Assembly (NCBI GenBank): GCA_944326615.1
Contig: CALVEO010000004.1
Span: forward strand, 1 to 64,000
Origin: Candidatus Gastranaerophilales bacterium
GTDB taxonomy: Bacteria; Cyanobacteriota; Vampirovibrionia; Gastranaerophilales; Gastranaerophilaceae
DNA length: 64,000 bases
Direction of reading: 5' to 3'
Of the stretch, positions 17,420-26,906 are shown in pieces. The number at the start of each line of letters is the position of its first letter. The first letter of the stretch is position 1. The notes beneath the pieces are model-generated. The model ran no database searches, was not told the DNA's origin, and saw only the letters and a list, made by a program, of their open reading frames with translations. The position numbers and the translations under genes are program-made.

Positions 17420-17451
17420 AAAGGTTCAGCCCCCTGAAAAGCTGAACCTTT
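17420..17451 (+). other. strong hairpin between response regulator and kinase genes
   Basis: AAAGGTTCAGC (17420-17430) and GCTGAACCTTT (17441-17451) form a perfect 11-bp stem with a 10-nt loop. No U-tract follows (TAATGTTAATG), so it is at best a weak terminator or an mRNA-processing or stability element that sets different levels of the two proteins. Confidence 0.6.
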
Positions 17452-17469
17452 AATGTTAATGAGGAGAAA

Positions 17470-18135
17470 ATGAATAATACTGACTTAGTTTACGAACAAT
17501 CAAGATGCGTTGCACACGAAATAAGAAATCATCTCTCTATCTGTGAAATTTATACACAAATTATTAAAAGAAATCTTGAGCAGGAAGGTGTAGAAAACCA
17601 ATCAATAGATAATGCACTAAACTGTATAAGCAAATCATTAAAAATCATGTGCAATTCGCTCATAGATCTAAAATCTCTGAATAATATCGAACAAAAAGAA
17701 TGCGATATCAAAGCAATTCTTGAAGAAGGCATCAAACTTTCATCAGTCTATATCCATGACAAAGAAATAAAAATAACCGCCGATATTAAAACAAACGCAA
17801 AAGTTTTTATAGATGAAAACAAATTTCTTGCCTGCATTGTAAATATAATAAAAAATGCTATAGAAGCTATAGATAAAAAAGGCGAAATTAATGTCTCACT
17901 TGAAATAAGATCTAATAACGTTCATATAAAAATTTCAAACAACGGAGAGCCGATATCTGCGTTAAAACAGGAAGAAATATTTAAGGAAGGCTACACTACA
18001 AAACCGACCGGCAGCGGACTTGGACTTCATATATGTTCTGACAACCTGAAAGCGCAGGATGCAATTTTAAGATTAAACAAATCCAACGCTGAAATAACTG
18101 AATTTGAAATTATAGTCCCTGTTTACAAAAATTAA
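17470..18135 (+). CDS. soluble sensor histidine kinase
   Basis: 221 residues, with no transmembrane or sensor domain. The DHp region begins almost at the N-terminus: VAHEIRNHLSI carries the phosphoacceptor His16. The HATPase_c domain follows with the N box NIIKNAIEAI, an FKEGYTTK segment and the G box GSGLGLHI. It is shorter than typical kinases because only the catalytic core is present, so the input must come from a partner protein or an intracellular signal. The gene follows the NarL-type regulator. An AGGAG ribosome binding site precedes it. Confidence 0.92.
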   Translation: MNNTDLVYEQSRCVAHEIRNHLSICEIYTQIIKRNLEQEGVENQSIDNALNCISKSLKIMCNSLIDLKSLNNIEQKECDIKAILEEGIKLSSVYIHDKEIKITADIKTNAKVFIDENKFLACIVNIIKNAIEAIDKKGEINVSLEIRSNNVHIKISNNGEPISALKQEEIFKEGYTTKPTGSGLGLHICSDNLKAQDAILRLNKSNAEITEFEIIVPVYKN

Positions 18136-18203
18136 CAAACTACGCAAAAAATATATACCTCTGTACTTATAATATATAGGGAAAAATAAAGACAGGGAAA
18201 AAT

Positions 18204-21200
18204 ATGGACTTTTTCAATTCACTCTCTCAAATAGCAAAAAACAAAGATAATTTTGCAAAATGGGAAGAACAACAAAAACACGAACAGACGCAGCGCGAAG
18301 AATTATATAAAAGGCGCCGGTATTCAGATGAAGAACTTGCACACGCTAAAGCACTCGGCCAAAATGTAATGGACGTTGTAGACATCATGGATAACCACTC
18401 CGAAAGCGTTGCAGAAAACGTTGAAACAGCACTCGAGCCTATTGTTGCAGGTATACCTCTTTTGACAGCATTCGGCAGCGCGCTGGCTTATGCAAAATTT
18501 ATTGCTAATCCAATGTATAAAAAGATATGGGCTGTTGAAGACAAACTGGCAAACAACGAAGAAGCTCAAAAACTTTGCGATAAAATAACAGAATTCAATG
18601 AAAAAAACGGGAAGAAAAATCCATACTTCCACACCTGGCACCTTACCCGCGAAAATAGCATAAAAAAAATAAAAGACGAAAATCTGAAAGCCCAAGCTAT
18701 GAAAATTTTCAAACAGTTCAGAAAGGAAACGGCTCAATTCAGACACAAAAATATTATGGGAAGATGGGGAGCAGTTGCGGCATTTTTCATATCGTTTGTT
18801 GCCGCAAATATATACGCCGCAAAGCTTCAGGTTGACAGTTCTAAAATTGCACGTTATCAGGCCAGAGAAGCCCTGAAAAACCCTAAAGCTTTCGTAGATT
18901 ACACACCCGAACAAATAGAAAAAGCTAAACAGGAAATAGCAGATCATCCTGAATTAAAGAAACAAGCAAAAAAAGAAAAACTTAAAACAGGGATGATCCC
19001 AAGTATTGTAAATCTGTTTAAAGATAGAAAAGCATACAAAAATGCAATAAAAAATGATACTGATGAATCAAAAATCATAACACGCGAATTAACTCCTGAA
19101 GAACTTATACAGGCTAAAAAAGATAAAGAAGTTCTCCAAAGAACAGTCAGAATTATAAATAATGAAGCAGAAAAATATTCACAGAATATGGAAGTGGCAG
19201 CACAGGTTTTGATTAACGGCACACCATTTCTTGGTGCCGGAGTAGGCCTTTTAGTCAGTACAATTATGAATAAAACCGGTATACTTAAAAAAATTATAGG
19301 AAATACCGTAAATAAAACAGGTTCTGAAAAAACAAAAGAACTGTACAAAGAATTCAGCAATCTGAAAGAAAATGCTCCGGGCTATCATCTTAAATGGAGA
19401 AAATTCTTCAATTCATTTATGGAAGATGTTAAAAATATATCGGCACAACAGGCAGAAAATACAGGACGCAAAAGCAGAAAAGCGCCTAAAGATATAATTA
19501 AAACAGTAAAAGGAATGGTAATAGGAGCTACTGCCCATAAATGGGGTAGAAAAGGTGTCATCGGCGGTATAGGTTCTATTGTTACAGGATTTGCAGGTCT
19601 TTTAATCGGTTTGAAACTCCAAAAATCAGCTTCAAGAGCAGGCAGATATACCGCGAAACGCGAACTGGAAAAAGATCCCAGAAACTTTATCGGCTACACA
19701 GAAGAAGATTATGAAGAAGTAAAAGATGTCAAAAATCCGAAAAAGCCGGAATCTAAAATAAAAGAATACGCAATGTTTATTCCGACAGTAATTAAACAGT
19801 ATTATGCGTACGAAAAATATAAAAATAACGAATTCAAAGAAAATAAACTTCTGCAGGAACAATTACAAAAACAGGATGTAACAGAAGAACAATTGCGCGA
19901 TGCAAAAAATCTTCAAAGGAAATTGTTTAATACATTTGAAAAAGTTGATGACAATTCGCAAACCTATTCTGAATCAATGGAAGCCGCAGTTGACATTGCA
20001 CAGCCTATTGTTGCATACGGCGGGATATTAGCAATGATTTCACCGTTTATTTACATAGGTGCACAAATTAAAAAAGGTAAAATATCAGGAGCTAAAGTTC
20101 TTGATAAAGCTGCAGGATTTTTCAGCAAATCAAGCGAAAAATTAAAAAGCAGATGGTTTAAAAAATATTTAGGCAATGTAGAAAAAAATATTCCTCATAA
20201 AATTCAAAGCGTAGATGTTAAACATAAACCCGCAGCAGTTTTGATGAAAGGGATTGATTTGCAAAACGATTCTATATATGAAATCGTTTCCAAAACATTC
20301 AAAAATTTCAAAAATTCAACAACAGAACTGCGTAAATTGCCGGAAAGCGAACAAAATCTACAGCTTCACAATTTCAGAGAAACATTAAAATCATATTTAA
20401 TGCTGAAAGACAAAAATATGGCAGAAAAAATAGATGAAATTCTTGGAGAAATTTCCTGGGCTGATGCAGGTACACGCGCAGATATGCTTGATATATTATT
20501 AAATCCGAAAAATATAAAAAATATGTCTAAAGAAAATTACGACAAAGCATATTCCAAACTACGCCGCATTATAGAAAATTCTATAGGCAGAGAAAAAATT
20601 AAAACTTTATATTCAGCAATACAAGAACATTCAAAAAATATACCTTTTGATGACATAGAAAAAGAAATCACAAAATTATATGACGAAGCGCCGCAATTAA
20701 AAGCATTAATCTCAAAAAATAAAATTGACAGCGCCTTTAAGACATTAAAAGAAGCTATTAAAGAACCTAGTAAATTAATGTTTGAATATAATATGAATAA
20801 TATGATAGATAATCTGTTCTCACAGAAAAATGTAACAGAAGCTGTTGCAGCTATTGAAAAGCTGTCAAATACAATAAAGGATATTCCCGGAATGGTAAAC
20901 AGAAATCCGGCATTGAGCGGAGTTATTGGAATGCTGAAAGCAAAACCCGTTCCGGTAAATAATGATATTCTTGTTGAATTAAAGAAATTAAATATAGATA
21001 TTAAACCCGTAAATGGGGAAATCACTCTTGGAGAAGCTATAAATTTATACTCCAAGGGAAAAGACAAAATTAAAGCATTAAAAATAAAAGATTACTATAA
21101 CAATATGCCGGAACAATTCCGTAACCCGAAAAATTCTCTGAAATCTTTCAAAGAACATATTGAAAAATTAACAGATGAACAATTTGCACAGCAAATGGAA

Positions 21201-21659
21201 AATATCGGCTTCAGCAGCATGAATAAAGAAACAATGCTCAAAATTCTTCCGAAAGTCGAGAAAATTCTTGATAATATTCCAAAAGAGGAAATGCAAAGAA
21301 TATGGACAACATTAATTAAAGAATTTAACGAGCATCCTGACGAATTTATTAAACTTGTTAAAACAGGCAAAATCGGTAATATATTGATGACTCCGGGATT
21401 GAAAAAAGCATTAGCTGCAATCGGTGTATCATGGACTGTATTTACACTCGCAATAACTTATGCTATAGAATCATGGCTTGCTGATATGCAGTTGAAAGCC
21501 GGACGTTTAGGAGTTATGAAAGCAATTGAGTCGCTTGAAGATCCCAGATATTATGCAAATATAGAGCCGGCTGAACAAAAAAACAAACCTGAAACATCAC
21601 CTGCTTTTGAAGCGGATTCTAATCTGCTTGCAAGAATTAATAAATATCCGTTGAAATAG
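18204..21659 (+). CDS. large membrane protein of three repeated modules (1151 aa), function unknown
   Basis: No known family recognised. The sequence contains one module three times. The first half of the module has the pattern (T/S)(P/D)EEL..AK, a helix, then a YS(E/Q)(S/N)ME.A stretch and a membrane helix; copies start near residues 41, 297 and 558. The second half has a WG..AVI/V membrane helix and then R.GRY.A.RELE.DPR.F..YT; copies start near 186, 445 and 1064. The third copy is split by about 430 residues of mainly helical, Lys/Glu-rich sequence (roughly 630-1060). The N-terminus lacks a signal peptide and the many charged helices suggest cytoplasmic domains joined by membrane hairpins. 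It lies 68 nt after the kinase gene, possibly in the same unit. Confidence 0.8.
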   Translation: MDFFNSLSQIAKNKDNFAKWEEQQKHEQTQREELYKRRRYSDEELAHAKALGQNVMDVVDIMDNHSESVAENVETALEPIVAGIPLLTAFGSALAYAKFIANPMYKKIWAVEDKLANNEEAQKLCDKITEFNEKNGKKNPYFHTWHLTRENSIKKIKDENLKAQAMKIFKQFRKETAQFRHKNIMGRWGAVAAFFISFVAANIYAAKLQVDSSKIARYQAREALKNPKAFVDYTPEQIEKAKQEIADHPELKKQAKKEKLKTGMIPSIVNLFKDRKAYKNAIKNDTDESKIITRELTPEELIQAKKDKEVLQRTVRIINNEAEKYSQNMEVAAQVLINGTPFLGAGVGLLVSTIMNKTGILKKIIGNTVNKTGSEKTKELYKEFSNLKENAPGYHLKWRKFFNSFMEDVKNISAQQAENTGRKSRKAPKDIIKTVKGMVIGATAHKWGRKGVIGGIGSIVTGFAGLLIGLKLQKSASRAGRYTAKRELEKDPRNFIGYTEEDYEEVKDVKNPKKPESKIKEYAMFIPTVIKQYYAYEKYKNNEFKENKLLQEQLQKQDVTEEQLRDAKNLQRKLFNTFEKVDDNSQTYSESMEAAVDIAQPIVAYGGILAMISPFIYIGAQIKKGKISGAKVLDKAAGFFSKSSEKLKSRWFKKYLGNVEKNIPHKIQSVDVKHKPAAVLMKGIDLQNDSIYEIVSKTFKNFKNSTTELRKLPESEQNLQLHNFRETLKSYLMLKDKNMAEKIDEILGEISWADAGTRADMLDILLNPKNIKNMSKENYDKAYSKLRRIIENSIGREKIKTLYSAIQEHSKNIPFDDIEKEITKLYDEAPQLKALISKNKIDSAFKTLKEAIKEPSKLMFEYNMNNMIDNLFSQKNVTEAVAAIEKLSNTIKDIPGMVNRNPALSGVIGMLKAKPVPVNNDILVELKKLNIDIKPVNGEITLGEAINLYSKGKDKIKALKIKDYYNNMPEQFRNPKNSLKSFKEHIEKLTDEQFAQQMENIGFSSMNKETMLKILPKVEKILDNIPKEEMQRIWTTLIKEFNEHPDEFIKLVKTGKIGNILMTPGLKKALAAIGVSWTVFTLAITYAIESWLADMQLKAGRLGVMKAIESLEDPRYYANIEPAEQKNKPETSPAFEADSNLLARINKYPLK

Positions 21660-22062
21660 TTATTTAGAAGTCAGGAAGTCCGGATGTCAGGATGTCAAGC
21701 TATTATCGGTGCTGCGCACAAAAATAACTTCTGTAATCAGCCTGCCTTCCTGCCTTCTGTTCCTCTGCCCTTCCTGTTTGCAACCCGCCCCAGCCCTCCC
21801 CCAAGGGAGGGAGAATGTTCTCGTAAATCCAATCCGCAAGCTAATAACTGTCATTGCGAGCGAGAGAATGGAGCGTCGCAATCTCATAATTTATGTAATA
21901 ATATTAATGAGATTACTACGTCGAATGCTTCGCATTCTCCTCGTAATGACATGGAAAATTCATGCAAAACTCAGGTGGCACCTGGAGCGTCTACGTTCCT
22001 CTTTAGTTTAGACTGGATAAGTTTTATGCAAGACTTAGGTGGCAGATGGAACGGCACGTTCC
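21660..22062. repeat. composite interspersed-repeat region B
   Basis: No real gene. The content is the same repeats as region C in inverted orientation: a segment around 21700-21780 (GCTATTATCGGTGCTGCGCAC...CAGCCTGCCTTCC type), a CCCTCCCCCAAGGGAGGG palindrome, the MITE-like element, and GGAACGGCACGTTCC near the mgtC stop. An open frame of 129 codons crosses it, but it simply translates the repeats. Confidence 0.8.
21849..21951. mobile_element. MITE-like palindromic element, copy 2 (inverted)
   Basis: Bounded by TGTCATTGCGAG and CTCGTAATGACA; reverse orientation relative to the copies at 10163-10262 and 27815-27914, with the same internal GGAGCGTCGCAATCTC and ACGTCGAATGCTTCGC blocks and a variable AT-rich middle. 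Confidence 0.75.
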
Positions 22063-22782
22063 CTATTCGTTGAATTCCTGTATAGAAATGGATTCAATAC
22101 CGTCAAGATTTTGATACGTTTTATATAAATCCTGAATTGGATGACGTCCTACAAAATCAAAAATTACAACTATCTTTGTCAAATTTTCATCCTGTTTGCT
22201 TAATTTCCTAGAAATTTCTACCAGATATTTACTGTTTTCAATTATATAATCATAAATCTGATTGGATTTTTCATTAGAGCATGAAATACTCATTTTTAAG
22301 CGTCTTGTATTTTTGGCGCTGGAAACAAGAATATTTTTCTCAAACATTCTGACAGATACAAGAACAACAATTGAAAATATAGTAGACAATATTGCAAGAG
22401 TATACATTCCGGCTCCACAAGCCATACCGATAGCTGCAGACACCCATAAAGTTGCGGCTGTTGTAAGCCCGAAAACAGTTGCGCCATGTCTGAACACAGT
22501 ACCGGCCCCGATAAAACCAATACCTGTAACAACCTGAGCAGCGACACGCGCTGTATCTCTGGTTCCGAGTTCATCACCTGTTACAGAAACTTCAGGAAAT
22601 CCGTATATTGAAATTATTGTAAATATACAGGCGCCGAGACAAACAAGAATATTAGTTCTTAAACCGGCATATTTATTTGTCATCTCTCTTTCAAGCCCTA
22701 TAGCAAAACCCAGAAGCAGAGCTGATAAAACCCTTATCACTATCGTTAAATCAAAAGCTATTCCCGTATTTAATAAATCCAT
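22063..22782 (-). CDS. MgtC/SapB-family membrane protein
   Basis: 239 residues. The N-terminal membrane domain has the MgtC signatures LLGFAIGLERE, GLRTNILVCLGA and VTGIGFIGAGTVFR, followed by TTAATLWVSAAIGMACG; there are about four or five helices. The C-terminal 90 residues form a cytoplasmic ACT-like domain. MgtC proteins affect magnesium homeostasis and virulence in pathogens, in part by inhibiting F-ATP synthase; most homologues elsewhere are uncharacterised. A CTCTCC (GGAGAG on the coding strand) precedes the ATG. The stop codon lies at the edge of repeat region B. Confidence 0.9.
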   Translation of the reverse strand: MDLLNTGIAFDLTIVIRVLSALLLGFAIGLEREMTNKYAGLRTNILVCLGACIFTIISIYGFPEVSVTGDELGTRDTARVAAQVVTGIGFIGAGTVFRHGATVFGLTTAATLWVSAAIGMACGAGMYTLAILSTIFSIVVLVSVRMFEKNILVSSAKNTRRLKMSISCSNEKSNQIYDYIIENSKYLVEISRKLSKQDENLTKIVVIFDFVGRHPIQDLYKTYQNLDGIESISIQEFNE

Positions 22783-22849
22783 TTACTCTCCTTGTAAAAT
22801 TTAAAGTTTTATATTATTGATACCGGGCTGAAAACCTGACCTGCTAACC

Positions 22850-23917
22850 TTATCTGGTTTTGCTTTTCGGATCAAGAATATCTCTTATTGTATCACCTAT
22901 AAGGTTAAATGCCAACACTGCAATAAAAATTAAAAATCCGGGAGTTAAAAGCCAGGGGCGGTAAATTATATTCGTATATTCCTGAGCTTCTTTGAGCATA
23001 TTACCCCAGCTTGCATCCGGCTGTTGAATTCCTAATCCCAGAAAGCTTAAACCGGATTCCGACAAAATATAAGAAGGAACAGATAAAGTCATCGCAACAA
23101 TAACAAAACTTGTTGTCTGCGGCAGGATATGTTTTACAATAATTCTTAAACGTGAGGCCCCGATTGATTTTGCGGCCTGAACATATTCCTGATTTTTAAT
23201 TGATAACACCATACCTCTTACAACACGAGCAAACCCTGCCCAGCCGATAAGCGCTAAGATAATTACAATAAGCATAAACCGCTGCACGCTTGTCATGCCG
23301 GATGGAAGAATTGAGGCTAAAATAATCAAAAGATAAAAACTCGGGATAGACATAACAGCTTCTGCAAACCTCATCATAATCATGTCTGTTTTACCACCAA
23401 GATACCCTGCAATTCCGCCGTATAAAAGTCCGATAGGGAAAAGAACAAACAATGCAAGAAAACCGATTGTCATTGAAATTCTTCCGCCAAAAAGTATACG
23501 CGAAAATACATCACGCCCGTTAATATCAGTTCCCAGAAGAAATAATCTTCCGTTTTCATCAGTTGTAACAAGATGACGTTTCATAGGAATTAATCCCAAA
23601 AATTTATATGGCTGGCCTTTTGCAAAAAATTTCACGTAATGTTTCTGGCTTCTATCCAGCGTATAAACAATTTTCAAATCATTGGGATCAAATTCCCGTT
23701 TATAATTATACGTGTAAGGTTTTGATAATTTACCATTTTCATCTATGGTAAAAATCTTTGAAGGTGGCACATAAGCCATTGACCTGTCTGAAAAATCTTT
23801 TGTATAAGGTGCTAAAAAGTCTGCAAAAAACAGTGCAAAGTAAATTATACCGAGAACAATAACGGCAATTCTTGCAAATTTATCTTTCCAAAGCTGTTTC
23901 AATAAATCTCTAATCAT
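22850..23917 (-). CDS. oligopeptide/dipeptide ABC transporter permease (OppC/DppC type)
   Basis: 355-residue inner-membrane subunit. An N-terminal helix (ARIAVIVLGIIYFALFFADF) is followed by a periplasmic segment of about 100 residues, longer than usual, then the binding-protein-dependent transport domain: GTDINGRDVFSRILFGGRIS, the EAA loop VQAAKSIGASRLRIIVKHILP and the C-terminal GLSFLGLGIQQPDASWG. All are typical of OppC. It overlaps the OppB-type gene by 4 nt. No ATPase genes follow; the next gene on this strand is the mgtC-like gene after a 67-nt gap. Confidence 0.92.
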   Translation of the reverse strand: MIRDLLKQLWKDKFARIAVIVLGIIYFALFFADFLAPYTKDFSDRSMAYVPPSKIFTIDENGKLSKPYTYNYKREFDPNDLKIVYTLDRSQKHYVKFFAKGQPYKFLGLIPMKRHLVTTDENGRLFLLGTDINGRDVFSRILFGGRISMTIGFLALFVLFPIGLLYGGIAGYLGGKTDMIMMRFAEAVMSIPSFYLLIILASILPSGMTSVQRFMLIVIILALIGWAGFARVVRGMVLSIKNQEYVQAAKSIGASRLRIIVKHILPQTTSFVIVAMTLSVPSYILSESGLSFLGLGIQQPDASWGNMLKEAQEYTNIIYRPWLLTPGFLIFIAVLAFNLIGDTIRDILDPKSKTR

Positions 23918-24891
23918 GCCCGGCTCCCTTCTCTTATACGCGGATCAGTAATTATTAAGAGAATATCGGCAATTAAATTGCCTAAAATCAGCATTACTGC
24001 ACCCATCATCAAAGATGCCATAACAAGGTTAATATCAGACTTTAAAACTGCCTCTAAAATTAGCCGTCCAAGACCCGGGTATTGAAAAACATATTCAGTA
24101 AGTGCAGCTCCGCTTAAAAGCCCGGCAAATTCAAACCCGAGAAGCGTTATCAAAGGATTGACTGCATTTCTGAGAGCATGCTTAAATATAACCTTAAATT
24201 CACTAAGCCCTTTTGCTCTTGCAAATTTCACGTAATCGCTATCCAGAACATCTAACAAATTGCCTCTCATCTGCCTTTGCAGTCCTGCTAGAGAAAGTGT
24301 GAAAAGAACAGTTACGGGAAGCACAAGGTGATGAGTAATATCCCAGACTTTTTGAGGAAATGTCATATCTAAAAAATTGGAACTTGTAAGTCCACCTACA
24401 GGAAACCACCCTGTTTTTACCGCAAAAATTAAGAGTAATACAGCAAAGAAAAATGACGGTATTGCCATTCCTATACTTGTAAGAACAGTTAAAATCCTGT
24501 CAAAAGGAGTTTTCCAATTAACAGCCGCGAGAATACCGAGCGGTACTCCGACAGTCCACGAAAGAAATATTACAACAACAGTCAAAAGCAGAGTATTTGG
24601 GATTCGTTCTTTTAACTTTGTACTTACCTGTTCTCCGTTTGAAGTTACTCCCAGATCTCCTTTTATAAAGGATTTTGCCCATTTGCCGTACTGGACAATT
24701 ATGGGTTTATCAAGGCCAAGCCGTTCTGTTTCTTTCTGCAAAGTTTCTTTTGAAACAGAAGGATTAAGCCTCAATTCCGCAAGCGGATCAACAGGCGACA
24801 AACGTATTATAAAAAAGCTTATCAACGAAACTATTATAAGCAATGGTATTGTTTGAAGTATTCTTTTTAGTATATAGATTAGTATTTGCAT
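23914..24891 (-). CDS. oligopeptide/dipeptide ABC transporter permease (OppB/DppB type)
   Basis: 325 residues. The first helix is ILQTIPLLIIVSLISFFIIR, followed by LSPVDPLAELRLNPSVS, the conserved periplasmic stretch of OppB, and six helices. The EAA loop is YVKFARAKGLSEFKVIFKHA. I start at the ATG at 24891, with AGGA upstream; the longer frame to 24978 adds 29 residues that translate the repeat at 24903-25030 and is rejected. It lies between the substrate-binding protein gene and the OppC-type gene. Confidence 0.93.
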   Translation of the reverse strand: MQILIYILKRILQTIPLLIIVSLISFFIIRLSPVDPLAELRLNPSVSKETLQKETERLGLDKPIIVQYGKWAKSFIKGDLGVTSNGEQVSTKLKERIPNTLLLTVVVIFLSWTVGVPLGILAAVNWKTPFDRILTVLTSIGMAIPSFFFAVLLLIFAVKTGWFPVGGLTSSNFLDMTFPQKVWDITHHLVLPVTVLFTLSLAGLQRQMRGNLLDVLDSDYVKFARAKGLSEFKVIFKHALRNAVNPLITLLGFEFAGLLSGAALTEYVFQYPGLGRLILEAVLKSDINLVMASLMMGAVMLILGNLIADILLIITDPRIREGSRA

Positions 24892-24902
24892 TGTTGTCCT
24901 TG

Positions 24903-25030
24903 TTGTAAAGTTAAAAAGTAAACAAGCTAATAAGTAAATAAGTGCATTGCGTTCGCTTAGCTCAAAATATATTTGCACGAAGTGCCGATATGAACTTATT
25001 CACAGATTCACTTATTAACTTATTTACTTT
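24903..25030 (-). repeat. 120-bp interspersed repeat R2, copy 1
   Basis: Its reverse complement matches 29199-29331 along the whole length, including a core TATCGGCACTTCGTGCAA and GAGC.AAGCGA flanked by AATAAGT-rich arms that can fold back on each other. The repeat occupies the gap between the binding-protein and OppB genes and includes the binding-protein stop codon. Confidence 0.75.
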
Positions 25031-26855
25031 CATAAATTTCCTCAATATTATGCGTAACCCCGCCTAAATTTGTCGGGTATATGTTTTTGAATTTGTCTCT
25101 TAATGCCACGATTATTATAGGCGAATAAATATATATCAAAGGCTTTTCATCATACACTATAGCCTGATATTCATCGTAATATTTTTTTCTGTCCTCAAAT
25201 TTTGTAGCAAGCGCTCCCTGAGTATAAAGATAATCAATACGTTTTTCAAAAGGATAACGTCTGCTGTTTAAGTCCTTTTCAAGCCTCTGGTTAAATATAT
25301 GTAGTGTTCCGTCAGAAAGCCAGACATTTTTCCCGCCGTTCGGCTCCAGAGGCGATCCTGTAAATCCCATTATAACCATATCCCAATCAAGAGTAGCCAT
25401 AAGTTTATTCACAAGAGAATTAAATTCTATAGGTTTGAAATTTACCTTCATACCTAAATCTTCCAAATCCTGTTTTACCATAACACCGATTGCTTCACGC
25501 TCTGTGTTTCCTGCGTTTGTATAAAGATCAAATTCAACATGATTTCCGAATTTGTCTATCAAATGTCCTGCTTTATCCCAGCTAAACCCTGACTTTTTTA
25601 ATAACTCTTTTGATTTCTCAAGATTTCTGCCATAACCTTTAAGCTCTTTATTCAAAAAGATAGAATTTAATGTTTCCGGAGTAAATAAAGGTTCCGCAAG
25701 ACCATTTGCGATATTAAATATCATATTTTCCCTGTCAATAGCATAATCTACTGCCTGACGGAAATTTTTATCCTGAAACCAGACCTGTTTTTTAGGATCA
25801 ACATAATATTTTCCGTTTTCATCTTTACGGTTGTTCATATTCATGGAAATATACATAGTTCCTGTATTAGGCCCTATATTGTAGACCGTAAAGTCTCCGT
25901 GTTTTTCCATTTCTTTAAAACGGGCGACATTTGCCCCCTGAAGACTTATCTCATCAAGTTCCCCGCCTTCAAATTTTAATACCTGATTGTTTATATCACC
26001 AACAATCAGATAAACGAGTTTATCAAGATAAGGAAGCTTCTGTTCGTCTTTATTTATAACATAATAGTCAGGATTTCTTTCAAAAACAACTCTTTGCGCC
26101 GGCACATATTCTTTTAGCCTGAATGCTCCAGAAGTGACAAGGATTTTCGGGTTTATATTTGTGGATAGAAATCCGTCAAAATATGCCTTACCTTTTTTAA
26201 CGGCAGGTTCAAAAAAATGTTTCGGGGCTATTGGAGTAGCAAGCATTCTCAAAAACGGCGCAAAAGGTTCGGGAGTAACAAATTTAACTGTATAATCATC
26301 AAGTTTTTCTACTGTAGGCAGTTTTCCGTCAATAACTATTGAATCTCTTGTAGATGTATTTCCAAACCCGTTAAAAATAATATTCTGCCACGTAAAAACA
26401 ATATCGTCAGCCGTAATCGGCTTCCCGTCAGACCATTTTATACCATGTCTTAATTTTACAATGTATTCTTTACCGTTTACCGTAAAAGATTTTGCAAGTT
26501 TCGGAATTGTATCTCCTGTTACAGGGTCGGTCGTAACAAGCCCGTCATACATAATATCAGACATTTGAGAAGATATGTTATCTTTAGAGTTAAAAGGATT
26601 AAAAGTTTTAGGTCCTTCACCAATTGTAGAAGAAACAAAAGTTCCGCCAAATTTACCGACAGGCGCCTGAGATTGAAGATAATCAACACCATTTATTGTC
26701 ACATTTTTTTCTAAAGGATATTCACCATCGTTAATCTTTGCTTTCTCTCTCAACACAGGTCTTTTATAATCAGATTGAATGTCAGCCCTTATACAAGCCC
26801 TTCCAAGCCCTAAAACAATCAATAAAACTAAGATAACATAAATAACCCGTCTCAT
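25020..26855 (-). CDS. peptide ABC transporter substrate-binding protein (SBP_bac_5 family)
   Basis: 611 residues. The N-terminus has a hydrophobic export helix (VIYVILVLLIVLGLGRAC); the Cys could be lipidated but the residues before it are not a standard lipobox. The SBP_bac_5 domain follows: GPKTFNPFNSKDN, LRHGIKWSDGKPITADDIVFTW split over 445-500 of the coding region, and FRQAVDYAIDRE. These proteins bind peptides, nickel or other small ligands for Opp-type importers. It is first in the operon with OppB- and OppC-type permeases. No OppD/OppF ATPase is in the window. Confidence 0.9.
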   Translation of the reverse strand: MRRVIYVILVLLIVLGLGRACIRADIQSDYKRPVLREKAKINDGEYPLEKNVTINGVDYLQSQAPVGKFGGTFVSSTIGEGPKTFNPFNSKDNISSQMSDIMYDGLVTTDPVTGDTIPKLAKSFTVNGKEYIVKLRHGIKWSDGKPITADDIVFTWQNIIFNGFGNTSTRDSIVIDGKLPTVEKLDDYTVKFVTPEPFAPFLRMLATPIAPKHFFEPAVKKGKAYFDGFLSTNINPKILVTSGAFRLKEYVPAQRVVFERNPDYYVINKDEQKLPYLDKLVYLIVGDINNQVLKFEGGELDEISLQGANVARFKEMEKHGDFTVYNIGPNTGTMYISMNMNNRKDENGKYYVDPKKQVWFQDKNFRQAVDYAIDRENMIFNIANGLAEPLFTPETLNSIFLNKELKGYGRNLEKSKELLKKSGFSWDKAGHLIDKFGNHVEFDLYTNAGNTEREAIGVMVKQDLEDLGMKVNFKPIEFNSLVNKLMATLDWDMVIMGFTGSPLEPNGGKNVWLSDGTLHIFNQRLEKDLNSRRYPFEKRIDYLYTQGALATKFEDRKKYYDEYQAIVYDEKPLIYIYSPIIIVALRDKFKNIYPTNLGGVTHNIEEIYESK

Positions 26856-26906
26856 AGTTTCAGGATAACATAAATATAATTTTTGTTTATAGCCTGAGTG
26901 TAGATT

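Noticed and set aside
17420-17451. True terminator between response regulator and kinase
   Set aside because: The stem is strong but no U-tract follows, so I list it only as a hairpin.
21684-22073. 129-codon open frame after the 1151-residue protein gene
   Set aside because: It only translates repeat blocks found elsewhere in the window and has no independent start signal.
24892-24978. 29-residue N-terminal extension of the OppB-type permease
   Set aside because: These codons lie in repeat R2; the ATG at 24891 has a ribosome binding site and gives the normal length.
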